Program-made: the position numbers and the translations under genes
Notes under the pieces: generated by a model
Told to the model about the DNA's origin: nothing
The model's database searches: none
Seen by the model: the letters and a program-made list of their open reading frames with translations, nothing else
In this document: piece by piece, positions 49,701-59,410 of the stretch
How the letters are laid out: each line of letters starts with the position of its first letter
Numbering within the stretch: the stretch's first letter is position 1
Assembly (NCBI GenBank): GCA_000226015.1
Contig: JH153473.1
Span: 80,904-144,903, forward strand
Reading direction: 5' to 3'
Source: Mnemiopsis leidyi
Taxonomy: Eukaryota; Ctenophora; Tentaculata; Lobata; Bolinopsidae
DNA: 64,000 bases

Positions 49701-50057
49701 TCTAAGTCTAAATTCTTCACAACTTCTAGTTTAAAATTTCTTCTGCTGATACTCGTGTGGCTTGTGTGAACTTCTATGATATCCCTGCAACTAAAGGAAA
49801 GGCCCAACTGGTAGAACGTGTTATTGTTTGCAGCCGATTACAATCTTCAACAATACTTCAAAGTTTTGGGAGTATCCGGGAACTTTATAGATGTTTGTTC
49901 ACTTACTGCGTTGAAACTTTTGATTCTTCAGTGTTTACTTTAGGCTCAGCGTTAAACCACTCCACAAGCAAGTACCATTTAGATAGTTGATTTAGGATGT
50001 AACTTTACGTATGATTCTTACTTCTTACACGAGCATAATGCTTATCATCAGGAAGTT
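46744..50057. other. intergenic stretch between the GPCR and the TRPC-like gene
   Basis: No supported gene. Likely 3' region of the GPCR (aataaa near 47239-47243) and 5' region of the channel gene. An acceptor-like tatcatcag lies at about 50043-50051, just before the channel's ATG, so an upstream non-coding exon is possible. Confidence 0.4.
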
Positions 50058-52406
50058 ATGAAAATTCCGGCAAAATTCAGCGTCGTAAGGAATCAGCCTA
50101 CAATGAATGGACGCAGAGACAGCCAAAATTCTGACGATCTAGAAATGTTGAGCCCGAACTATTCGAAATGCACTTCAACCTCACAAAGCAGAACAAAAAC
50201 TCTGCCGATAAGCCAGAACTTTGATTCAGAAGAAGAAGAAGATGATGACGATGTTTTTACCGAGGAGATGATAAGTTTCGCTGAGAAGGCTGAGCACGAC
50301 AACATGAAGATCAAACAACTTCTTCGTCCGAACGATAACTCGGAAATCTTTGTAGACGAGAAGGGCGAAAGACTCAACTTTCTCAACGATCCAAAACGAT
50401 GGATAAAGAATTACAAAGACCACACACAAAAGTTTGAAGAAGACGACCAGTATATTGGATACGTGGTAGGTCTGCTGGACATCATCGTTCACAGCTCTCC
50501 TTACGGGGAGGACAAACACGATATCTACTCTCCAATACTGCTTCTTCAGAAAATAGTGAGGGTGAAGATTCTGCGGGAACGTCGTGACCCCATGAGAACA
50601 GCTCTGAAACTCCAGTACCATCTCAGGGAATACGCTCAAATGGAGAATGACAGGAACTCCATCTACGACAGGAGAATTGAAGAGCTGGAAGGTGTTCTCA
50701 GAGATTTTGTGATTACTCTGATTAAAGCTTGCGTAACGCCTGTAGAGGTCACACGACTGATGAGACTAGATGATGACACCATGTTTCTAGATGTACTTAA
50801 GTCCAAGAACAAGCGACTTGTCGCAAGCAAGATGTATCAGAAAGTGGTTTGGCAAAAGTTTTGGGGATCTGAAAACTCGACGGACAAGAGGACAAGAAAG
50901 TCAGTGAAGATCGCGTACGCTCTGAAGAGACTCACAAACTTCTTCTTTTGGAACATTTTCTACCTGCCCCTAGCTCTTCTCTCACGATGTACAAGTAACG
51001 TCGAACAGAGGAGGAAAAGGAGGGACATTTTCTTCTCCCCGTTCTCCTCCTACCTCGCAGATCTACTGAACTACAGTATCTTGATAGCGCTCCTTCTAGT
51101 CGTTACCTTGACGACCGTACCAAACCCTAGGCCAGTGCACCTTCTCATCCATCAACTGAAGGCTGGCAACATCACAGCAGAGAACAATGAAAGCTTCAGG
51201 GTTGAAGGCGATGGAAGAATCCTGGTGAAACTTTCGACTCCCACCATCCCTTTCTTAGAGTGGACGCTTTGGACCGCTATCTTCTCTAGAATCCTCACTG
51301 AATTTTACCAAGCTAGCCAGAAAAAAGGCTCCACAGCAACATTAAAACTGAAGAAGTATATAAACAGTTTTTCTAATCTAAACGATGTTGTGCTTCTACT
51401 CCTTCTACTGACGGGGATGATTTGCAAGCTGAACGTCTACGTTTCCTCCATAGTATGGGGTGTCTTCCACCCCATCGACAACAAACAGTACGTTTCAAAA
51501 CGCCTCATTTTCACGATATATTTCTACAGTACAGCCGCCGTCATGGCCCTAGTGCACCTCCTTCAGATATCGACAATTCACATTCCAGGCATGGGCCCGT
51601 TACTGCGAGCTATTCGGAAAATGTCGTCAGTGATCGGGCGAGTTATCTTCCTCTTCGTCTTCTTTATAGTCGGTTTCATCGTCCCCATGCGGAGCATGGT
51701 GTCTTGCTACCGAGCTGTGCACGGGATTGACGGGATAGACGACGATGATGATTTCTACTCCTTCGGCTCGGTAGGCAACACGGTGTTAACGCTGGTGTGG
51801 TCCATGTTCGGGGGCCTGGCCTACAACCACAAGGAGAACCTTTACAAATCCAGGGACACCGCCACTACCTTCTTCATGAGCTTTCTCCTGGTTGTCTACG
51901 CGGTCCTGCTGGGTCTCATGTGCATGAACCTCCTCATCGCCATCATGTGCAGTGCTTACTCCGAGGTGAACATGGACAAGTTCGCGGACTGGAGGTTCTC
52001 CCAGTTCGAGTCTATCATGGAGTACAACGCTGTTACAAACGAGGGTCACGGCATGCCCTTCCTCTTCCCCTTCTGTATTCCTTATATCATCTTCAGCCTT
52101 ATAACGAAGCCCTGTAGGAGGCGGCGTTTGAGGAAGAAGAGGGTTGAGCGAGAGAAGGATAATCATGTCGCTCAATTTCTTGTCAAGAACAGGATCAATC
52201 ACCACGCAGACTCCAGTATCGTGACATTTGAAGATTTATCGGAGAGTGAAATCTCTGAGGAACTTCCCAATGACTCTGCGTCTGTCAGTAACGGGGGGAG
52301 AAAACTTTTTCGACGAAAGTTAAATAAGATCGTTCAGCAGCTTGAAACAACGGAGGGTGAATTTGAAAATTTAGAAAGTAATTTTGGAGGCGGGGGTCAG
52401 TCGTAA
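50058..52406 (+). CDS. TRPC-like cation channel without ankyrin repeats
   Basis: 782 residues in one open frame, ATG 50058 to TAA 52406. N-terminus hydrophilic with a poly-acidic run (SEEEEDDDDVF, about residue 56). Residues about 175-235 (DPMRTALKLQYHLREYAQMENDR) match the TRP_2 region of TRPC channels. Six membrane segments follow at about 335-358, 396-416, 435-459, 480-503, 525-550 (S5) and 603-630 (S6), with a possible extra hydrophobic stretch at about 292-310. The pore helix reads TLVWSMFGGL, close to TRPC's LFWSIFGL. The post-S6 part keeps the TRPC pattern W-x-F...LFPFCIPYIIFSL then KPCRRRRLRKK. The ankyrin block that normally precedes TRP_2 is missing; TRPCs are usually 800-1000 residues. 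Likely a plasma-membrane calcium-permeable channel. Polyadenylation signals (aataaaa) lie near 52800-52825. Confidence 0.88.
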   Translation: MKIPAKFSVVRNQPTMNGRRDSQNSDDLEMLSPNYSKCTSTSQSRTKTLPISQNFDSEEEEDDDDVFTEEMISFAEKAEHDNMKIKQLLRPNDNSEIFVDEKGERLNFLNDPKRWIKNYKDHTQKFEEDDQYIGYVVGLLDIIVHSSPYGEDKHDIYSPILLLQKIVRVKILRERRDPMRTALKLQYHLREYAQMENDRNSIYDRRIEELEGVLRDFVITLIKACVTPVEVTRLMRLDDDTMFLDVLKSKNKRLVASKMYQKVVWQKFWGSENSTDKRTRKSVKIAYALKRLTNFFFWNIFYLPLALLSRCTSNVEQRRKRRDIFFSPFSSYLADLLNYSILIALLLVVTLTTVPNPRPVHLLIHQLKAGNITAENNESFRVEGDGRILVKLSTPTIPFLEWTLWTAIFSRILTEFYQASQKKGSTATLKLKKYINSFSNLNDVVLLLLLLTGMICKLNVYVSSIVWGVFHPIDNKQYVSKRLIFTIYFYSTAAVMALVHLLQISTIHIPGMGPLLRAIRKMSSVIGRVIFLFVFFIVGFIVPMRSMVSCYRAVHGIDGIDDDDDFYSFGSVGNTVLTLVWSMFGGLAYNHKENLYKSRDTATTFFMSFLLVVYAVLLGLMCMNLLIAIMCSAYSEVNMDKFADWRFSQFESIMEYNAVTNEGHGMPFLFPFCIPYIIFSLITKPCRRRRLRKKRVEREKDNHVAQFLVKNRINHHADSSIVTFEDLSESEISEELPNDSASVSNGGRKLFRRKLNKIVQQLETTEGEFENLESNFGGGGQS

Positions 52407-53174
52407 ACTGAACTGAACAAACTCAAAATGTATAGTTTTTGTATTTGCATTCAAGGAGCTTGGATTTGATTTTTTAGTGACTATTCAGTAGGCTTACGAA
52501 CTGCATTAGAATTATGGACTGCTTATAGCAGCTGAAAAAGAATATTGAACTGATTATGGCAGCGCTTATGACGCACTTATGCCCTCTCCAATACTATAAT
52601 CACACCTATGACCTATACTATACCAGTATAGTAGCTAGATGATTATTTTAAGAGTTTAAAGTTGAACAGTAATTGTCCGGGTATGATTTCAACCAAACTC
52701 CCATTTTATTTTTGTGAAGCTATTGTTAATTTTGTATGTGAGTTTTTGTCAAACCTTTGCTATAATTCTCTGACTTTGTCCGACCCTCATGCGAAGCGAA
52801 AATAAAATCCTCTCCGAGAATAAAATGTCGGAATGGTGCGCCTACTGCGCAATGCTATTTAATTTTAGGCATATTACTTTGTTTACCTACTAAAAGGATT
52901 GACTTTCAGTTTGGCTACTACAAGGAACATTCCGATGTAAGAATACTAGATACATATAACTGAAAATATGAAACAAGACTGACCTGAATGTCCGAGACAC
53001 TTGCTTAAAACTCCCCAAGCCATGGTTTTTTGAAAGGTAAAACAGTGAGTAGAACTGGTAGGATAAGTTTAGTGATGGTATCCAGGTATAGTCCAGAAAT
53101 ATTATCGTCGAGGTCCTGCAGGACGCAATAGTAATCAGTATTGTCGCGGTGATACCCGACTCTCGCATATAGAC
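52407..53174. other. 3' flank of the TRPC-like gene
   Basis: No coding sequence recognised. Two aataaaa signals near 52800 and 52822 probably end the channel transcript. Confidence 0.5.
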
Positions 53175-53580
53175 GGATATTATTATTATTATTATTATTA
53201 TCAAACTTTACCAATCTTTATAAATGGCCCAAGGGCACCTTCATAAGATTATAAGTTGCTCAAGAAAAACTATCCTGGGTCCACCAGGTCAAACATATCT
53301 TGCCACTTCTTCCTGTCAGAGGCCAACATTCGCAAACTTAAAAGGTCGCTATAATCGTTTAACGAAATATCACGATTTTTCAAATCAGACTTTAAAACAT
53401 CGAACAAATTTATGCGGTGCCTTCCTCTTCTGCCAGGTAAAATTGTTACTTGATTTACAACAAAACACAGGGCACTTTGTGCCGGGCTATTTTCTGGGCT
53501 TCTTAAAACATGACCAAGTAATTTCCATCTTGCTAGCTGAACACGCTCGGATAAGGGACAGGTGTTGCATCGCAGGTATA
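53175..53580 (-). mobile_element. LINE (non-LTR retrotransposon) 3' end
   Basis: The minus strand runs out of the N gap into about 100 residues ending at a stop (53270-53272). They include LARWKLLGHVLRSPE, GRRGRHRIN and RKKWQDMFDLV, the familiar C-terminal tail of many LINE ORF2 proteins (R-W-x-x-G-H-V-x-R ... G-R-x-R-x-x-W). A 65-bp 3' UTR follows and then a (AAT)n tail of about 27 bp at 53178-53204, typical of LINEs that end in a short simple repeat instead of poly(A). The rest is missing or hidden in the gap. Clade not resolved (I, CR1 or RTE group). Confidence 0.8.
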
Positions 53581-53693
53581 NNNNNNNNNNNNNNNNNNNN
53601 NNNNNNNNNNNNNNNNNNNNNNNNNNNNNNNNNNNNNNNNNNNNNNNNNNNNNNNNNNNNNNNNNNNNNNNNNNNNNNNNNNNNNNNNNNNNN
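53581..53693. other. assembly gap (N run)
   Basis: 113 unknown bases directly 5' of the LINE tail. The gap probably reflects repeat content. Confidence 0.99.
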
Positions 53694-55796
53694 GGAAAAA
53701 ATTGCAAACTAATGTGACAGAGTAGTCTAACATGAAACCGAACACAGTAATGTGACATTGGCATGTCAGGTTTAACAAATCTCACCTGAACTGTTTGTTG
53801 TTTGTCCATTGTTGTCGTCAGGCGGGAGAGATATCCTTTGTGAGAGACCTGGCACTCTAGCATAATAAAAACATCCTACAATTCTAGCGTGTTTACAGTA
53901 GGAGCCCAACTTTTGAAATCTAGCATTCCATGACACTCAACAGATAATATGTGAGAATATTAGGGCAGAAAATAAACTTTCAATATTTTGTAATTTTTAG
54001 AATTATTAACAAATCCCACTCCGCAAGAATTTGAAAGGCTAATTTTTCAAAAGATTGATTGATCAGTAAAAAAGCAGAAATAGTTCGTAAAACTAAATAA
54101 TTCAGATATATAAATTGAGATATGTAAATTTGAATATATTTAACGATACAAGAAAAGTCTATGTCAAAGAACAAATTTAATGTTAAGAAATTATCTATAT
54201 TTGTAATATTGTCAAATCTAATACTATATAGTTGTAACAAATAGTGACAAATAATTGTATTAAAGAATAGTGATACAGTCCCACAGTCAGTAAGAATGTC
54301 TCAGCAACCTAAAGCTAAATTGGGCAATACAGATTTTAGTTTAAAAAGCCCAAAAAATTGACATTTATCATACGAGTTATAATTAGATCAACAGTTATAT
54401 AGTAAAACAGCGATAAAACTTAAAAACAGTATAATATAAATTCAAGACATTGGTTGGTTTTGTTTGTTCTTCACAGCATCCAGAACAATATTAGTGTCGA
54501 CATTTCTGTTGAGTTTCAGATATTCTTTCTTTCGTAGGTTCACGATTGTCAACCACGTAGGACAAATCTGAAGTATTTACACGTGACAGGTTAACAATTT
54601 TCATGGAAAAAACTAACTGAAAGGAATGATTTATTTTTCATTATTTTCTGTAAGAGATTAATTTGGCTTTGAAGAAAATACAATCGCTACTAAATTGATT
54701 GGTGAAGATAGGAAGCTTTTGTGACCATGACAGCCAAAGTTGACTGCCATGTTTTTGTTCTTCATAAAACGAAAAAGTCAATACTGCCATGTATGATTTT
54801 GTATAACTATGGACAAGATTTACAATCTTCATTCGCCTTGCCTACCAACATTGCAGTAAAAAAACTGCCGCTCTGCTTTAGTTCAACCTTCCAATCACAG
54901 ACAGTCATAACTCGAGTTGTTATTCTAATCTTGTCATCCTTGTTGCTTGTTAACCTTTCTGCCTATTTTATTTACCAGATAAATCAATTCCAATCATATT
55001 CCCCATTTATCCTCATTTCTGTCCTACACCTTATCTTGCGACATCGCACTGCAGTGCATTGTAAAGGGACAATGGAATTTGACTATAGTCAAATCTGCGC
55101 TTTTGTTCTAAAATACGATAAGGTCAAGCAGTCGATACGATAGAAAAACTGAAAAGAAAAATTATGGTTGCAAGGCAATATTTTCTTCAAAAAAGAGAAA
55201 TATATCTGCTTGAAATCTCATAATTCTTCACAAAGCTCAAGACTGTATTTTTCTTGAAGGAATAAATGCCACGACATGTTTTCAATCCTCGGCAGTTTTA
55301 AGGATTGCTATTAAACTTTGTGCGAACTCAGCTACTTTAGTCGACAAAATATTATCTGGTGAATGAATTTGCAAGTGTTTATATACTAGGATCAACCAAT
55401 TAGCGTCGTTATGTAAAAATGCACATAACGACACTGAGACCGTAAATTGATCCGCCAATTTTTGTGGGGACTTCAGCTCGTTACTGATCAGTTTCTAGTT
55501 TAAACGTTTGAAAAGCTTGTTGCCGCATTTTTACCTTACGAAATGTACCTAATCAGATGTTTGGTTGACTTCTCCAATTAAACTTTTTTAAATCTCTTGT
55601 CCCACTGGTATGAAATAGACACTGGTATGAAATAGGCACTGTATCCTCAACTTCACGCTCGTTGCGAAGTAAGGGTTACCCTAAATCTGACGACAAGGTT
55701 CTTAGTTGGAACACAAAACTCGTGCATTGCGCACACTCGTACAAATTGTAAGATGCAGTTTTTGAATTAATACGTAATATCGCAGGTACATGTACC
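53694..55796. other. intergenic stretch upstream of the LDLa-GPCR
   Basis: No supported gene. A plus-strand frame at 54721-55143 (140 residues, one hydrophobic segment) has no recognised motif and lies in AT-rich sequence. A short duplication of cactggtatgaaatag is at about 55606-55640. Confidence 0.4.
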
Positions 55797-58700
55797 ATGT
55801 CGGATGTAACCGCGAGTGTCACATTTGTAGCTATCGTTCTGGTAATCATCCTGGAGCAACCAAGTGGATTCTTCCAAATAAGAACAACTGAAGTTCTCTG
55901 GAGGTCCTACCCGTCAAACCCATACAAAATGGGAGTCAGCAACTGCTCTTACAAGGTTGTTAATGGTTTCCTCAAGGAGATGTGTCTCATCAACAACGAG
56001 TGGTATTTCAAATGTAGCAGATCCTATCGGTTTTACAAGGTTGAAAAATCATCCTGCACCCAGACGCTTTTCAGCCGAGTTTGCCCGAACGACACTACTT
56101 TCTACCAAGCTTGTGGACACAGACAATGCAGTCGGGACCGTACTGACTCTCTAGAAAAAAGAGTGGGACTCCACAAATCTATTTTTAGCCCAGAAGTGGC
56201 GGCGTGTGGTTACCTGATCTGTCAATGGAACCTGCCTCAGATGAACTCCTACTTCGGTCGTTTTTTGCGTAAGGGTGAGATGCTAAGCTCGGACTTCGCA
56301 TTCAATTGCCAAGACGACCGTGACGATACATGTATTAACTCTATAAATGGGACACCAGTGCATAAATACGCTTGCGACAAGAGGTCAAACGATAAACCTA
56401 AAGGATCGCGGTATCAAGAGAATAATTTGATTCAAAATTTTCACAAGAGCGCATTATGCGATAACTTTTGTGATGACGAATTTAATTGCAACGATGAGGC
56501 ATACTGCAATAACATGACCATTGGCATATTTTGCAAACAACGAAGATATTTTGAAGATATGATATATGTCGCTCCCAGACATATTTGTGATGGAAACCCT
56601 CACTGCTACCACAACGAAGATGAGGAAGACTGTAAGAACTTCAACGAGACCTGCATTACAATGAACCAGTACCTTGTCCAGGCTAATGAACAATTTGTAC
56701 CCGAAATTCGGAGGTTCCTCTCGCCTCGAGCTAAGTGTTCTGTTCCAGCTCTAAGAAAACAATTTCTAGTATGTACCGACTTCAGAGATCAGATGAACTG
56801 TACTGGTTCGACGATAAGTCCCCTGGTATGTAATGTGGATGGATATCCAACCACTATCTCAGAGCATGTTATATGTAGGGAGAAGCCGTTCAGTTTGTGT
56901 GATGACCAAATAGATAATCAGTGCGTGGAAGCAGAAACTGGATGTAGAATTCACAAACACAAGCTATGCGATGGAAAGGAGGATTGTAGGATGGGCTACG
57001 ATGAAGGGAATTTATTCTGCCAGGGACCAATTTCTAATTTAACGATAAGCTGTGTGAGAAAATTTTCACAGGATAACTTAGAGAGAAAACTTCCAAACAG
57101 GTGGGTGCTAGATGGAATCAGCGATTGCAGAGGAAATGAAGACGAGAACCCTGAATACTGGACGAAACTTTGCGGCTTTGGGCTGCTTAGCTTATACGGC
57201 TATCAGAGTGATAAAGGGAATAACTGTAGCAAAGTTACCCAGCTGAAATGTCCATTTAGCTCGAAACTATTGAACTTGGAGAGAGTATGCTCTGGAAATG
57301 CTATGGACAACTGTGATGCAGAGGTTTGCACAACAGCTAGAAAAGAGTTTCGAGTTGACATAAATGACAAATTGCCGAACATTAGGACCGAGTCAGGGGC
57401 TAAACGCACATTCTACTGCTTTCCTGGGCTACGCGAACTTGAGGTGTATGCTGGAAAATGCTCGGATATGAAGTTTTTACAGGGAAGAGAAGTGTTGGGT
57501 ATACCTGATATTCGCGTTCTCACCTCGCCTTCCTTCTCCAACTCTTACATCGAGTGTAACGAGATATTCGGAGAGCTGTATGTGTACTTGACTTGTTCAG
57601 GGTTGTGCGGGAGATCTACCCTCCACTGTCCGCTCAACTTCACAGTCGGATCCTGGACTTGTCTGAACTATCCTGCTGCTAAAACTGTTCTGTCGTTGGG
57701 GGATGACGGACAGCTGGCGTTGGGAGTCGTGAAGTACAACAACACCTACAGTCAGGAGATATTTTCTTGTGATAATGGACGTTGCATCACATTTGACAAA
57801 GTCTGCAACTTAGTAGATGACTGCGGGGACCTCTCTGACGAAGAGAGGTGTTTTAACAACTTCAAGTGCAACATTTCGGGGGAGTACATTCCTCTGACAA
57901 GCAAGTGTGACGGAAGGTTTAATTGTTTTGACTACTCTGACGAGTGCAATGACGAGTGTAATAATCAGGTCACAATGTTTGATTATGTCTCCTACGAGGT
58001 CATAGCATGGATTTTTGGCGTCTCAGCGACTGTTCTTAATTCTATAACCCTCGTTCACGGATTTGTTCAATTAAGGAAGTTAAAATCTGAAACAGCAATG
58101 GTAAACAAAATTTTTGTGCTTCTTATAACGTTCGGGGACTTGCTTCAAGGAATATTTCTCCTGGTTCTATCCATTGGAGAACAGTTCTTCAACAAAAGCA
58201 CATGTGAAACACAGTTTGAGTGGACCACTAGTGGACTTTGTACTTTTCTTGGCGTCCTGTCCACTAATGGTTCTCTAGTTTCACTCTACTCAATGACAAT
58301 CTTGAGCATTATCCGTGGATCTAAGGTCACCAGCAGTTCAATGATTCGGCCGAGAGAAACTTTATCTAGAAAAAGGATGGCAGTCTTGTCACTAGGAGTG
58401 TTGTCTATAATAACTACTTCAACTGTCATCTCTATCTTCCCCACTATCGCCTATCAGGACTACTTCGTTGAGAAGCTGATCTATGATGAGAACCCTCTAC
58501 TGGTTGGTGCCCCAGACAAGATAGAACATCTGAAAATAGTTGAGTCCTATTTCGGTAGAATTCATGGGATATCTTCCGACACAACAGTTTCCTGGACAAC
58601 AATACGGAATCTAATCAAGGTGTTTGTTAAAAACGAGGTGGCAGGAAGAAGCATCGACTTCTATGGGAGCAACGGATATTGTTTGTTTAGCTATTTTGTT

Positions 58701-59221
58701 CGGAAAGAGACCTCCTTTAGAGCTTTAGGTGGTTTTCCATCTCTATCTTGATATCAAACTTTCTCTGCGTGTTGATCATTGTTATTTGCTATGTTATTAT
58801 AACTTTTGTCTCGTTGAAGTCTTCAGGATCAGTCTGTAAGAACTCACAAACAGAGAAGAACAACAGGAAACTTCAGCGGAAGATAACAATAATAATCATG
58901 ACGGATATACTGACATGGCTTCCCTTCATTTTAGTGTGCACTGTAAACTACACCGAACTTGTAGATACGTCAAGTTGGTACTCATTGTTTTGTGTCTTCT
59001 TCCTGCGTATCAACTCTATCATCAATCCGATTGGCATTTATGATGAATCCATCTTTAAGTGGGTCAGTGACTTTGGTTTAAAGTTAAAATCCCGGGTTGA
59101 GGGAGCATGGTCATTTGTAAAGAACCTGGTCAATCATAAAGAGAACACAAATCAGATTGTGCAGGTTATGGAGATGGTTGACATGCCACATGAATGCCAG
59201 AAAAAGCATAACAGTTCCTGA
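55797..59221 (+). CDS. LDLa-repeat GPCR with relaxin-receptor-like membrane domain (frame broken in TM5)
   Basis: ATG at 55797 (MSDVTASVTFVAIVLVIILE, signal peptide). The Cys-rich ectodomain has at least five LDL-receptor class A-like modules, near residues 221-240, 261-280, 382-407, 656-685 (CNLVDDCGDLSDEERC, intact acidic box) and 689-717 (CDGRFNCFDYSDEC). No leucine-rich repeats. TM1 starts near residue 732; TM2 has FGDLLQG; TM3 ends IIRGS instead of DRY. TM6 reads TDILTWLPF and TM7 INSIINPIGIYD, patterns shared with relaxin/LGR-type and GRL101-like receptors. The open frame ends at 58751. The remaining 7TM sequence continues in another frame to TGA at 59219-59221. The break coincides with a tandem 8-bp repeat (ctttagag, ctttaggt) at 58715-58730: without one copy TM5 reads TSFRWFSISIL. 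This may be an allele, a pseudogene or an assembly error. No introns. Convergent with CDT1. Confidence 0.82.
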
Positions 59222-59410
59222 ACGAACACAAGATAAAAGTGATCTGTTTAATTCCGGGGTTTACTAAGATATCTTGTCAGATATCTTACAAGTTGAAATT
59301 GTTGAACTTTATTATTTTATGTTATAAAACTTGTTTTTATTCTACTCAATATATTCTATTAAACAAAATACTCCGAAAATGGAAATGAGAAAAATAAAAC
59401 TCGTATTAAC

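Noticed and set aside
53224-53712. Plus-strand frame of 162 codons across the N gap.
   Set aside because: Antisense shadow of the LINE coding end, with N-filled codons.
55957-56154. Possible separate small ORF within the LDLa-GPCR.
   Set aside because: Out-of-frame shadow of the 984-codon receptor frame.
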